Below are positions 51,218 through 64,000 of a stretch of 64,000 bases of DNA, one piece after another. The notes under the pieces are model-generated. The model was not told where the DNA came from and ran no database searches. It worked only from the letters and a program-made list of their open reading frames with translations. Position numbers and translations under genes: made by a program. The stretch comes from Mesostigma viride. Taxonomy: Eukaryota > Streptophyta > Mesostigmatophyceae > Mesostigmatales > Mesostigmataceae. The first letter of the stretch is position 1, and every line of letters begins with the position of its first letter. The stretch is from the NCBI GenBank assembly GCA_009746045.1, contig RPFO01000065.1, positions 7,769,576 to 7,833,575 of the forward strand, read 5' to 3'.

Positions 51218-54200
51218 CTACCCACTACACCCACTCACCTTCCAACCGCTAACCCGGCAACGCCCTCGCCCACCCATACCCGTGCTCCGTAATCTCCCCC
51301 CCCCCCCCCCCCCGCCCCCCCTACTCGAGCTCCTCCTGGCACAACAGCGGCGCACGGCATGAGAGCTGGCCCCCCAGGGAGTCCCCCAGATCCCCCCCCT
51401 CAGAAACCTTGGCATGACCAGATCAGGCGTATGCCCGGCACCCGCGTGCCGTGCCGAGTGATGATGGTGGTGGTGATGGTGGCGCAGGTGGCGCGCCAGC
51501 TCATCCTCCTCCACGCTCCCCTCACTCCCCTCACTGCTGGCCTCAAGGCTCCCGCTCCCACTCCCGCTCGCGCACGCGCGCCAGATGGCCGAGTCGTCCC
51601 CGCTCCCTTCCGTGCCACTGCTCAGCGCAGCCCCGCCCCCGCTGTGGTTGAGCTCCGCCTGAAGCAGCATCGCCGCGCGCAGCTGCTCCTCCTGCACAAA
51701 CGCCGACAGGCCTGCGGCCACCTCCTGAGGCGGTGGTGGCAGGGCTGAAGCTGGTGCTGGCAGAGGCTCCCTCTTGGGCATGCCAGGCCCCTCCGCCCCC
51801 TGCGCCGCTGCTGCTGTCGCAGATGGTACCACGGCAACGTCAGGAGCGGCAGCAGAAACTTGCGCCGTGGCGGCAGCCGGCGCAGCCACCTCACCGTCGC
51901 CAGATACCGCGGCCGACTTGACAGGGGAGCGTTCACGCGCCACAAGTTTGGGGGGGTCAGAACCCATGCCCTTGTCTGCCGCAGGCACCCCTTTCAACGC
52001 AGGCTCTGAATGTAGGCCTTCAATGGGACTGCCCCTCTCACCGGCAGCCTCTCCCCCCTTGCGGCGGTCACTCGAGGCCTCGCTGTGGGAGACGCCGCCC
52101 CGCATGACCATGCTGCTGCTGCTGCCGTCGTCACTCGCGCTCGAACCCGCAGGTGTCGGTGCACTGCCGCCGCCACCGGCACCATGACCTTTCCCGTACA
52201 GCGTGAACCCGACCGAGTTGTTACCGGCGTCCGCCCCGCTGCCGCAGTGCGAATGATGGTGATGCGCCACCCAGTGGGTATGAGCTTCCGCGCTGACACC
52301 TGTCACGACATTGGTCTCGTGCCCCTGGGACGACACTTGCACCGGGCTGGGTGTGTCCTCCACTTCTCCTCCATCCTCCATTTCCTGACCTACGTGCCCT
52401 GAATCCCTCTCCTCCTCATCATCATCATCATCCTCCTCACCCTCCCCGAACTCCTCTTCCTCCTCGGGGACGGTCGCCATAGCGTAACCGTGCCGGGGTG
52501 CCGGCCTGGGCCTATCCCTGTCTAAGGCCCCCTGTGCTGACGCCCCTGGTGCGTCCGCGCCATTCCCCCCGCCGACCCCTCCCTTGTCATCCCCTGGGCC
52601 AGGTGGCCCCCCCATGCGTCGCCTCTTCACCACGTGGCCCCCCTTGGCTGGCTCCAACCCCTGGCGGTGGCCGAGGCGGTTTCCGCCGCCACCCCCTGGC
52701 CCGTCGTGGTCGACCGCGTACGCCAGCATGTCCAACAGGGTGGCCGCGCGCGAGGCCTCGCCCTCCACCCCCTTGACCCCCCTGGCGACCGGCTTGACGA
52801 TCCCCCCCTCGGCCAGGCCCCCGTTGGACGAGCCACCTCCCTTCACCGCGGATGCGCCAGCACGGCCGGCCACTGGCTCCGCGTCGCCCGAGTGCTGGGG
52901 CGTCCCCGCTGGGGTGGACACGGCAGCCTGGTGGCTAGCAACACCACCGCTGGCGGCGCCGGGCCCCCGCTTGCGAGGCCGCGCCGAGAAGCGCTGCATT
53001 AGGTGGTGCGCGCAGTACATCTTGTCGCCCTGTGTAGGGCGCGAGCAACGCCAACGCTTGCCGTCCATGCGCTGGCACCTGCCAACCCCGCCGTTGCCGC
53101 CATCCCTCGCAGGGCCGCCACCAGGGTGATTCGCCGCCGCGGCGCCACCACTGGCCACCGCCGCGTCCATGCCGAACTCATGGCCTGGCCGGCCCGAGGG
53201 ACCCGTAACGCCAGGGTGCGCCTGCCTCGACTCATGGCTCCCTGTGGATGCCCTGCCAGGGTGCGAGGACATGCCGTCACGGCCCCGCGGCACGCGTAGC
53301 TGCTGCCCCGAACTCTGGCGGTCGCCGTCCCCATCTTCGTACTCCTCCTCCCCCTCCTCCTCCTCATCATCACTGCCATCCACCGGGCTGTCCCGGTCGC
53401 CACGTCGCCTTCCATCGCCACCATACCCGTGTCGGCCAAAAGTGCCCCGCGGGCGGCCCCTCCCGCGCTTGGCCGCGCGGTAGCCCACCCCCGGCTCCTC
53501 CGTCTGCTCCTCCTCCCCCACCTCGGCATCATCCTCACTCTCGTGGTTGCCCACACGCCGGTCCTCCTGGATGCCCGCGCGACCACCGGACCACTCGCCC
53601 CCGCTTGCCCGGCCACGATAACCCCCCCTCGAGGTACTCACCCCACCCCTGGCCGGCACGTGCCGCACCGATGGCGCCATCGCCTCCCGCGCACGCTTGC
53701 TCGGGCCATACATGCTCACGGGGGCCTCCCCGCCGCCCGAGCCTTGCCCCCAAGGGAGCGGGGTCGGGCACGCCGACCGACGGCGCGCCAGCAAATGATG
53801 CTCGCAGTAGTGCTTGCCGGGCATGGCCGCGTGGCGACAGCGCCACTGCTTCCCGTTGGTGCGGTGGCAGCGGGACGACTCCTCGTCGCCCTCGCCTTCG
53901 GCCGCCACGTCATCGTCCTCCTCCTCTTCCTCTTCCTCCTCCTCGTCCTCCTCATGCTCATCCACGGGAGGGTGAGCCAGGCGTCCTGACCCAGGCCGCG
54001 CCTTGCCACCGCCTCCTGCCACGGGCGACCGCGGCGCTGCCCCGGGGGGAGAGACCGGCCTCCCAGACTCCCTATCCCTGCCCCGCGCGTGGCCCTGGCC
54101 ATAGCTCCCAACCGCCTTGGCACCAGCGCCGCTTCCGTAGTTACCATGGTAAGGGCCGCCCTTGCCCCCGATCTGCAGCAGCAGGTGCAGAAGCGTCAGG

Positions 54201-57200
54201 TCGCGGCGCAGCATGATCACACCCTCCTCATGACCGCCCTCGCCCGCGCGCATCGGACGCGCCTGCTTGCGACGGCACGTGTGGGCACCCCCCACCGCCA
54301 CCGCCGATGACCCCAGCCCGCCCGCATGGTGCCCTTTCCCGCCCACCAGGACGCCGATTCCGCCACCTGGCGCCCAGCCAGAGCTCATGCCCCGCTTGAC
54401 GGGCTGACCGGGAACGCCTTGCTTCGCGCCGGTCGACCCGTGCCCATTGATCCTGCGTTGATCGTCCTCATGATACCCCGGTGCAATCGCCCGTCTCAGC
54501 CCCAGGGGGGTCGCCTCACGACTGGGCCTCCCCCCACCATCATCCCATCCCACGGGCTTGCCATCACCGCTGCCATCCACACCCTGACCAGCCTTGCGGG
54601 GGTGGCCACTCCGTTCCCTGCTATCAGACCCCCCCGGGCCGTCCTCTTCATCCTCGTTACCACCATCAACTACGTGCGGCTCCTCCCCGTCACCCTCCGA
54701 CTCCTGGCTTGCCCTCGCCGGCCGCCGCGGCGCATCCCAGGGGCCCCTCCGCCCCCTCCCAGTCTTGGCCACCTCTCCCTGGCCCGCATCCTCCTCCAAT
54801 GAATGCGGCTCTGCGGGCCCCAACTGAGGGGACGAGCCTCTTCTCGCAATGTTCCCACCGCCATCCTCCCCTCCCCCGGCATGGTCCCCTGACGGCCGTG
54901 CCTTGGCGCTCGGCCCCCGCCCGTGCTTACCGTGCTTGCCCGCCTGCTTGCGCGTGGGTGGCAGGTGGTGCGGGCAGTACTTCTTGTCGGGCGCCGCCAG
55001 CTTCTTGCAGCGCCAGCCCTTGGAGTCGCTCTTGCTGCACTGCACGTTCCAGGGGTGAGGCGCTCCCCCCACAGGGACAGGTGGTGCGCTCGCGTGAGAA
55101 AGGCCCTGCGGCTCCTCCCGCGCGCACTGCGGATGCACCTCCACGCCTGCGTACCGAACCTGGCTTCTCTCCGGCCCGTCTACCCAACCCTGGTCGCCAC
55201 CACTACCAGCCGCCACTACCCTCTGGTCCCCAGCACCCTGGAACCCCCCCTCGGAACTCTCCTCCTCGCTGTCACCCTCGCGATCCTCCTCGCGCTCCTC
55301 ACGGTCCCCCTCGGAGCAGTCCGCCGCACTGGGGCCGATACGGGACAGATGCTCGAGCTCAAGCCGACTCCACGTGGTGGCCACGCGGGAGCGGCCGGGG
55401 TAGCTCGGGCCCACCGTGGTGCCGACACCTGTCCACGCAGAGCGCTTGCGACGGCACGCCGCCGCGGCCGCGAGCATCATAGGGATGAACGTGTCGATGT
55501 AGGTCTGCGGGAGCAGCGGGGCATACGCGTTGTCATTCTTGTCCCCTTCTTCTGAGTCGCTCCCTGCCCTATCGGCATCATCCATGTCCACATCTGACCC
55601 CGTCTCCATCTCCTCGTCGTGCTCGTCCACATACCGCCCACGCTTGCCGTTAGCGACATAGTCACCGGCATCCTCCTCATTATCATCGCCGTTGTCGTCG
55701 CTGACCTCATCATCGTTGGCCTTGTTAGGGTCCAACCGCGGCCGCGGCGGCGGTGCCACACGGGCAACACCGGCGGTGCCGAACTGACCCCACGCCTCGG
55801 CCTTGATTAGGGTCGCGGTGTGAGTGGGCGCGTGGAAGGGGCCGTCGGACAGGCGCGGCATTGCCGCTGCGGCCGGGAACACGACCTGTGAGTGCATGTA
55901 GCAGGGGAGTGTCAGGTTGGCGGGGTACGAGCTGGCGCCAGGGGCGGCCGGGCGGGAGGCCGTCGACGCCACTGGGCGGAAGACGGCGCGCGAGGCGAGG
56001 GGCTGTTGTGGCTGCTGTTCACGATGGTGGTGATGACGGTGATGACAATGACGACGGTGATAACGGTGGTGGTGGGGTGATGGTAATTTTTGGAGTGTCA
56101 GGAATTGAACAAGGAAGACACACACAGACAGACAGTGCGATGGAGGAGGGATTATGGATGAGGTTCACATGCCTCTGTTGGGATGCGCCGGAGCACCCTT
56201 GAGAATGCTTTCGGGACCTTAAGGACGTGGCAATACTGGTCATTGACAAGAGGAAGGTCAGAACAATGTGTGCATAGTATAGAAGAGCATAGTATAGAAG
56301 AGGCATTATTACAATAAGCCTTCACCAATGTCGTATAGACAGGACCTTTGAGGCTATTGGCATAATCAGCTCCGAAGATTCCTGCCATGTAGCCCTCAGC
56401 AGTTGTTTCCTTTCTTAATCTCCTTCCTCCTGAGTAAAATTAAAAAGAATGCTGAAAGGCCACCAACACAAGCAGCGGGCAAGATAGACTCTTTGTTGCA
56501 CAATGTGGTGCCTAGGATATTGCAAACAGCATCTAATAGCACAGCTTGGCCCACAAACACGCTCACAGCACGGCTTGACCCACAGAGTGATTTGGTTGGA
56601 GGATGTACAGCATCCTCCAACCAAACCACTTAAGCCTGATGCACATAGCAAAACATCCGTAAATGCACAAAAGTTCCAAAACACTTGGAGGAATTGAAAT
56701 GGATGATGTAATAGAAAAGGGAAACATGGTAATCTGGAGAGCTGCAGACTATCCACTGATAAAAGTTCAGAAACAAGAAATAAGTTTGGTAGAATTCCAT
56801 GTGGGAGAGTTCCCATACCAGAAACATCGCAGGTGATTGAGAAAAAAAAGCCGAATGTGCCTGCTTTCTGCTGAATGGAATACAAAAAAAAAAAAAAATC
56901 TAAAGCCACCTCAAATGAAATTACCCAACCCGCACACAACATTTCATGCCTCAGATCAGACGGAACCGGTGAACTCTCATTAAAAATGGACTTATATCAT
57001 CCAAACTCACCGCTGGGTCCCTCACCATGTTAACTGCAGCTCCCTTTTGCTTGCTCTCCTGGGATGTCGCGTACTGCTGTTCCATGGCCGGCGGAAAAGC
57101 TGTAAATAAGGCTGGAATCTCTGCATTCAAGGTTGTACCTACAGTTGCTGTTTTCAGAGCACCTAAATGGCCCTCGCCACTTGCAACTGCACCCTTTAGC

Positions 57201-57244
57201 TGGCATGCTTCGTTGGGCATTGCACACGGTTCGATTGGCTCCAT
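51218..57244 (-). CDS. large protein with three WRC domains and an AT-hook
   Basis: The large exon runs from an acceptor near 56014 to the stop at 51218 (about 1598 codons). A plausible first exon is 57011-57244 (start MEPIEPCAMP), with a phase-0 donor GCG|GTGAGT that fits. WRC is a plant C3H zinc motif (C-X9-C-X10-C-X2-H) known in growth-regulating factors for DNA binding and nuclear entry. Copies lie at 54965-55039 (CSKSDSKGWRC), 53795-53869 (CHRTNGKQWRC) and about 53004-53078 (CQRMDGKRWRC). No QLQ domain, the usual GRF partner, was found. Between copies 2 and 3 (about 53440-53475) is KRGRGRPRG, an AT-hook core. The rest is low-complexity, Gly/Ser-rich and acidic. A nuclear role is inferred. 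First exon confidence is low. Confidence 0.75.
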
Positions 57245-60200
57245 GGGGCTCCCTGCTGCTATTAGACTGCAAACTAGAGATCGCTAGACCACCTCAGCCC
57301 CGCCCTTCTCACTGTACAGCGCTTCACCGGATACCTTGCTGGTCGCGAAATAAGGCCCACGTCCTGCAAAGTTGTCAAGGACATTTGTGTGCACAGACAG
57401 AGCGGTTAAGTTGAGCTTCAAAAAAGACCATAAACGGCACAAGTAAGGAAGAGACCACAAATGCAATCATAGAGCTTCAAGTGTTGAATCTATTGCAAGT
57501 ATCCTCAATGATTGCCTTGTTTCAAAATACTTTTTCGACATGTGCCTGGAATCTTCCTGTGATTAACATTTAAGGTGGCACACTGCACCTATACATGTCA
57601 CACATGAACATCACCAGCAAGCTATATGCAGTATCCTCATTGATTGCTCCCCGACGGAGACATGAGAATAATAAATTAATAATTCATTATAATACGCAGC
57701 TCTATTCTCATTGATCGCCTTATTTTAGAAAACTTTTTCAGTGTTCATGCCTCGCATTTTGCTGTGATTACGCCTTTAAGGTGGCCACAATAAACTGATC
57801 CATGTCACACATCAACATACATGCAACCCATACGCGTCAAAGCTGTTTTTGAAATGCAATACAAGGCACTTGTTGTCAGTATCTGCTTCGGATTGCTTTA
57901 ATGGCGAAGTCCAGGAGATCCTCCAAAACTTGGTAGTACCCAGAGCCTCTAGCTGAATGCAAGCGGAGACGTTGCGATTTCAAAAAACGACCGCTTGACC
58001 GATAGGAGGCTTTCAAAATTTAAGAGATTGGTTCTGAACAAAGGTAGTGGACACTGCAAATTCTGAATAAATGACGGCGGCGCTCCTCTTCCATGTTTCG
58101 CCGCGCAAATGCTAATTCAGGAAATCGGAAAGCTTTCAGGCAGCACGAGGCCGCCTGAATGCCAGACCGGGGGCGCCTGTAGGCGCACTTGCCCGAAAAG
58201 GCACGATCCATGATCGAGTTCGACATGCGAACAACAAATTACGAAGAATTTCGGTTTACGCGGCGCTGCAGAGGGCTTGGGAATCATGGGATTCGACGAT
58301 CCACGAGGAATACTGAAGCGAACGCGGTCGCACAGCAGCAAATTCCTCATCAACGACATACCTGGCTGTCATTCGACACAACGGTTTGTGAATTAACCTC
58401 TAGACCTGCTCGGCGATTCTCCTGGACTTCGCAGACTTCGATTATAAGAAATGGCTGGATGGACGGCATGTCCAATTATGGACCAAAACTTCCACCTCCA
58501 CGGCGCCTTTCGACGGGAATCCAAGTATCCATCGATTTAAGGCCTGAAAATTAACAATCAACTTCCAAATTCCACACAACTGCCCTAATCCGCCCACTCC
58601 CACCCAGGCCGACCGCTTTGCGCACTTACGCGTCGACTTCGCGCGCACACTGGAAATCACTCGTGCAGGGCTCCATTCCACGGGCAGTCGTTGGCAGACG
58701 TTCTGCCGATCCGGAATTGCCGGGGTCCCATAGCAATTGGCCTGTGTAGACGACAGGCACGCAACCTACATTTGAATGGTCTAGGCAGCCATAGCTTGAT
58801 TATTGCCGAAAGTCAAAATGTCCTGGCCTTGTGCACGGCTTTGGACCAGTACTTGATTTCGGGGTTGGGGAGGGGTACAGGGGCAAGAATTTGGGGCTGA
58901 AATTGGGGGTCTGATGCACAGTAAACTTTTCGAGGTCGGAACTCGGAAGCCACTCGCGCGTTTTTTAGCCGTCCTGGACGGCTTGCTGACGCGCATCTCG
59001 GCAGACGCATCTCGGCATCCAAATCATTACCAAATCTTAACGATCACGCCGTGCCCAATCGCGTTGCCTGTGGACACGCCCCTGCTACTTGGCGGCCGGG
59101 CGTTGCTAAGTATGAATCGCTACAAACGTTGCACAGGATGCAGCCGTTTGCGCTCCGATGTGCGCGCGCAAAGTCGAGGTGGAAAGTTGTGGCTCAGCCA
59201 GATTGCCGTACGGCGACGCAACCCCGTGACAAAGCAACATTAATGACAACCCTGGGAGGCGCGGCGCCGGGCCAGCGTAGGATTGGAACAGCCACGCTGG
59301 CGCCTGGGAGGTTGCAAGCTTTGGCGGGAGGAGTTCAAGAGCTGGAAGTGCTGATTCTCTGGGTTCGTTCTTCCCAGCTTTCAACCAGTATCTCCCCGGC
59401 CGTAAATAATCCCCCCGTCACGAAAGCGGGGCCCGTCGCGAATCTTCGCAGGACTTTTGGATTCCACGTGCTGCATACAGAGCGTCGGGTGTCGGGAAAA
59501 CCGCAATGATGTTTACAGTTGCACGAAGGACACATTTCTCTGCGTATAGGAGAGAGATATTACGGAGGCCATGGCCATGCTTAGTTGATTGGTCGCACGC
59601 GTATGCAGCTTAAAGAGCATGGCATAATGGTCAGCTTTCCATCTGTGCATGCAAGGCGGCTCTTTGGGGGCGCGCTAGTAGATCGCATGCAAGATCGTGA
59701 TTTTCACGGGCCGTTAGGCGCTACGTTTTGATTGACGTGCCTGTCTTATCATCTGGTGCTTTCGCGCCAGTACGCCGACCCGAGGCTTGCCGGCGCCACA
59801 GTCACATTATCCTCGTGCGGGATAACGACCGCGGTCATGCGATGACAGCATTCTTTTCATGGTAGGAGTCGCGTTGCATATGGCAACCTGCAACCGCCAG
59901 GGGTTTACGTGCCAGAGCTGAGGTTCATAGGCTGAATTGGAAGTTTTACCCAGCTGTGTGGAAGTTATGGTTGGTAGCGCTTGGTCGTAGGGGGGAGCAG
60001 ATGGCAACCTTGGGCAAGTTTCCGGAAAAGGAGACGGCCCATGGGACGTCCAATGGCGATGCACCTGCGGCTTCCGCGTGCGGAAGTTCTGAAGTAAGCA
60101 GGGATCAGCCATGCATGCCGTCTCCGGACAATCACCGGGTGCCTCTTAGCGTATAGACGGCTGTCCATGTCTGTTCTGGGGTAGCTCGAAGGGTTTCGTG

Positions 60201-60905
60201 GGTAGTGGAATGCAGGTAGCGTGCGCATATGCTGCTCGCGTGGCTTTATCCGACTCTCTATGGCCATGGCTTCATGTTTGAATCGTTTTCCTGTATTCGA
60301 GAGTCTGTAGAGAAATTTTACAGTCGTTGCCAGCTCGTAGTGGCTGCTTCCGTTCTGGGAGTGGGTAGTGGCGTGCTCTGCCATCTACAGGGCCATGGAA
60401 GGACGGGGTCAGTGGCAATGTGTGCAAGATTTTGGTGGATTCTTGGTTGCCTACTGCTTTGGTAGCCCCTTGGGCAGCCTGCCTCTCGTTGTTAGTGTGC
60501 TGCTTACTCTGCCCATGTCTTCTCCCCTCTCCCGGTGTGGCTGGTGCCTTTGTCTGGTCTCTGTTGGGACGTAGCTCTTGAGGCCCGAGTGGGGTATATT
60601 AGTTTGCATCTAGGCTGGGATGAGCTCCCAGTAATTGTTACTAATAGGCAGGTGCAGCAGGTTTCGTTTATGGAGGACTGGGCATGCTCCCTGGCGGCTG
60701 GGGTGCTATGCGCTGCATTTGCTGCCATGCCCTTGCCACCTGCCGATGCATTGGCCACCTTCCCTTTTTTGCCATTGGTCGGTCTTTACCCTTTCAAGCC
60801 ATCTCCAAAAACATGAATAAGAGAAATTTTGGTAATCATTTCAATACAACGAGCATTCATCGAGCATAGCAGGTGATCAGCATCAACATCGATCAGGTTG
60901 GGCGC
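57245..60905. other. intergenic, upstream of the WRC gene
   Basis: Holds a retroelement-type hairpin CTCC-CCGAC-GGAG with AT tail (57647-57690) and many short frames without domains. The minus frame at 57284-57466 has a possible 29-base exon (acceptor ...TTTGCAG, donor AAG|GTATCC), too short to assign. Confidence 0.35.
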
Positions 60906-61184
60906 TGGTTGTCTCCTTGATAGATCAGGTTCATAGACGCTGGTTGTCTCCTTGATAGATCAGGTTCATAGACGCTGGTTGTCTCCTTGATAGATCAGGT
61001 TCATAGACGCTGGTTGTCTCCTTGATAGATCAGGTTCATAGACGCTGGTTGTCTCCTTGATAGATCAGGTTCATAGACGCTGGTTGTCTCCTTGATAGAT
61101 CAGGTTCATAGACGCTGGTTGTCTCCTTGATAGATCAGGTTCATAGACGCTGGTTGTCTCCTTGATAGATCAGGTTCATAGACG
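60906..61184. repeat. 35-bp minisatellite, eight near-identical units
   Basis: The unit starts gctggttgtctccttgatag and is repeated head to tail with no spacer and almost no variation. Confidence 0.95.
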
Positions 61185-62309
61185 ACTAAGAATTGTCCGT
61201 GGCTGGAAACCCAGGAGATGCTAGTAGAAGCAACCCGTCCAGGGGAAAGGATGGGATGGATAGGCGGTGGGGATGTTTGTGAGGTGTGGGGTGTGGGGTT
61301 GGGTGGCGGGGGGGAGTTGGAGGCGGGGGGCAGGTAGGGGTGATTGTTGTGGTGGCGGCGGGGGCCAGTGGGGGCATGCAGTGTGTAGGCACCCAGGGCG
61401 AATGGCGCGTCTGGCATGGGAAAGGTTGGTGCGATGGTCATGGTGCCGTGAATGGATCGGTGGCATGGGGATTGATGGGGCTCGTGTCGTGGTACCAAGG
61501 GGCCTTGATGGTGGCGAGGTGTTCCAAGAAGTGCTGGTGATGGTGGTGGGGTGTTACAAGAGGTGAAGGATGGGGGGGATGCTTCAGGTGCTGCTGGCAA
61601 GGTTGATGTGATTCAATTCGTGTGAGGTCCGTTTGGATTTCGGCATAACGCCGTTGATTTTCCGTTGAGAATGAACCACCATTCTCATGATGGATGGGTC
61701 CATACGCCAGCCACAAGGTGCTATCGTCTCCTCTTTTAGCGCGTCTGATAATCCGAAACCTGTCACAGCTTTCAACCCTGAACGCTGCTGCGGTTACCAA
61801 AGCGTGCGCTGGCGGCGGTTGCACCTGATGCTGTGTGATCGAAATGCTTCACGGGTCGGTGACGTACCCCAGGCATCTAGGTGAATGTTCATCTCTATAG
61901 TATATATGGACCTTAATAATCCTTCGGGATATCGATTGTGGTTTGTCGACGGGCGGCGCCTCGCTGCCCGAGTCGTCATGGGCGGCCTTGTCCCTTAAAA
62001 CACTTAATTCGCAAGCATGCACACGGTGTGGTCTCGTATACGTACCCCCCCTCCCCCCACACATGTTGTGTGTTTGGCCCCCAAAAACTACAGCGTGCCT
62101 CTTGCACAATGACTCAGCTAGTTCACGAATTCAGCAAGCTTAAACTTAACATTCGCTCGCATGCTGTGACTGTATGGCCCCTTCCGAGCCCTGTGCTTCC
62201 ATGTGCCCCCACCACCACCACCACCCCCACCCCCGCCCCGCAACCGCCCATACCACGTGCTCACCATTGGTGGCACGTGGGCGTGTGCCGGATTCGTGCC
62301 ATCCCTCAG
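61185..62309. other. spacer before the right-edge exon
   Basis: GT-rich then mixed sequence. The minus Pro/His-rich frame at 61200-61600 is low complexity. No gene supported. Confidence 0.35.
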
Positions 62310-62744
62310 GGCGGGGATCTGACCGACGGCGTCTCCAAGGGGTGGGCGCGCCGCTCTTTTCAAAGGGACAACGCGGACGGCGAGCCCATCAACCTTCACG
62401 ACCTCGAGACCGCGAATGAGCCGCCCCGCGTCTCCTTTGACATGTTCCTCGAGGGCCACCCCGTGCGTGTGTCCGCGACCTCTTGCTGGCTGCTGTGGGC
62501 GGCACGCGACCCGGGGCAGAAGGCGGACCCAGGGGCCGCGCCCGCGGGGCATAACTTCCAACACCTGCAACCGCTCACGGACGAGCCGTGCCACGCGGGG
62601 GCCAACATCCCCATGAGCGAGATTCTCAAGGTGGAGAAGCTTAAGGGCACGATCGTGCGGCCGACGCCGAAGCCAGGCAGCATCCTGCGGTGGTGCTCGG
62701 GCGTGTGCCCGCCGGTGGACTGCGGGAGGAGTGACCCGATCGAG
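62310..62744 (+). CDS. probable internal exon of an unidentified gene running off the right edge
   Basis: 145 codons, phase 0 at both ends, between CCATCCCTCAG and GAG|GTGAGA. GC-rich with no stop. Visible segments include WARRSFQRDNADGEP, SFDMFLEGHPVRVSA, SCWLLWAARDPG and ANIPMSEILKVEKLKG, and a Cys-containing RWCSGVCPPVDCG. I do not recognise the family. Coding may begin further upstream, since the frame is open from 61938. The following intron is filled by simple repeats. Confidence 0.5.
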
Positions 62745-62764
62745 GTGAGAGGGGGTTAAGGGCC

Positions 62765-63205
62765 GGGGGGTGGGGAGGGGGTGGGGAGGGGGTGGGGAGG
62801 GGGTGGGGAGGGGGTGGGGAGGGGGTGGGGAGGGGGTGGGGAGGGGGGGGAGGGGTGGGGAGGGGGTGGGGGGGGGTGGGGAGGGGGTGGGGAGGGGGTG
62901 GGGAGGGGGTGGGGAGGGGGTGGGAGGGGGTGGGGAGGGGGTGGGGAGGGGTGGGGAGGGGGTGGGGAGGGGGTGGGGAGGGGGTGGGGAGGGGGTGGGG
63001 AGGGGTGGGAGGGGTGGGGAGGGGGTGGGAGGGGGTGGGGAGGGGGTGGGGAGGGGGTGGGGGAGGGGTGGGAGGGGGTGGGAGGGGGTGGGGAGGGGTG
63101 GGGAGGTGGGGAGGGGTGGGGAGGGGGTGGGGAGGGTGGGAGGGGTGGGGAGGGGGTGAGGAGGGGGTGGCGAGGGGGTGGGGAGGGGGTGGGGGAGGGG
63201 GTGGG
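62765..63205 (+). repeat. (GGGGTGGGGAG)n array
   Basis: About 40 units of 9-11 bp (GGGAGGGGGTG variants), G-rich in the sense of the preceding exon. Confidence 0.95.
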
Positions 63206-63219
63206 GGTAAGGGGGGTTG

Positions 63220-63296
63220 AGTGAGTGAGTGTGAGTGTGAGTGTGTGTGTGTGTGTGTTTGTGCGTGCGTGTTTGTGTGTGCGTGTGTGTGAGGGG
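63220..63296 (+). repeat. (GT)n-rich tract
   Basis: GAGTGT/GT/GTGC units directly after the G-rich array. Confidence 0.85.
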
Positions 63297-63597
63297 GCTG
63301 TACAGGGATGGTGGGGTTGGGACATGGCGATCGGGAGATTGGGGTTTGGGGTGTGGATGTGGGTGGGGTGAGTTGGGCTGTTCGGAGAGAAGTAGAGGCG
63401 ATGAGGATGGGGTGAAGGGAGCACATTTGCTGTAGGTAGTCTTTTGAAGAGTGTGTGTTTTTGTGGGTATCTTGGAGCTATCTGCGAGTCTGTCATTGTT
63501 GTTGCTGTGGCCGCCCCTGCCCTTTGTCAATAGATTCCGTGGACACGGGCTCTCTAATTCCCGTGCTGTCAAGAGACTCCGTCTTCACATATGTGCA

Positions 63598-64000
<403 letters not shown>

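Noticed and set aside
60906-61184. CRISPR-like array
   Set aside because: Units are head to tail without spacers, and the genome is eukaryotic.
62118-63572. Minus-strand frame of 484 codons
   Set aside because: Mostly His/Pro/Thr repeats opposite the G-rich array, and antisense to the better-supported plus exon.

Overview
The window looks like nuclear DNA of a green-lineage eukaryote, most likely a streptophyte alga. The evidence is intron-rich genes with GT-AG splicing, a protein with three WRC domains (a Viridiplantae domain), an OSCA/CSC1-type channel, and a short run of plant-type CCCTAAA telomere units. Exons are GC-rich, introns and spacers are AT-richer, and there is an extreme load of micro- and minisatellites. 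I do not assign a species.

Four spliced genes could be reconstructed with every intron phase closing. They are: an OSCA/CSC1/TMEM63 channel (minus, 5361-16603, 6 exons, 1722 aa); a pyroglutamyl-peptidase I (plus, 17360-22824, 6 exons, 409 aa); an anamorsin/DRE2 iron-sulfur assembly protein (minus, 33528-40213, 8 exons, last exon provisional); and an ANKRD39-like ankyrin protein (plus, 41038-45512, 5 exons, 185 aa). The first two are divergent from a 756-bp spacer and the last two from an 824-bp spacer. A fifth gene (minus, 51218 to about 57244) encodes a very large three-WRC protein with an AT-hook. At the right edge, 62310-62744 looks like an internal exon of a gene that runs out of the window.

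Between the genes lie decayed retroelements. One family, seen at 1-215, 1148-3068, 25005-25795 and 26388-28265 with a solo 3' end at 24146-24510, carries only an L1-type ORF1 followed by a 3' UTR of about 400 nt and a pentanucleotide tail, with no reverse transcriptase. An RT fragment sits at 297-565, and further ORF tails and a PHD-finger fragment lie at 23.4 kb and 47.5-49.6 kb. Many of these elements end in the same small hairpin with a CAAC loop, whose stem changes in a base-paired way between copies.

The introns hold most of the simple repeats: a pure 2.0-kb GATA array in DRE2, kilobase-scale GGGA/CCCT-type arrays, and several minisatellites. The most unusual pattern is that several introns contain decayed tandem copies of their own exon ends or exon starts, splice sites included. 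Downstream donor copies occur in OSCA introns 2, 3, 4 and 5 and PGP-I intron 4. Upstream acceptor copies occur in PGP-I intron 5.

The very long open frames inside the simple-sequence arrays (Ser-Pro, Tyr-Leu-Ser-Ile, Gly-Lys, Arg-Glu runs) are artefacts and are not annotated as genes.
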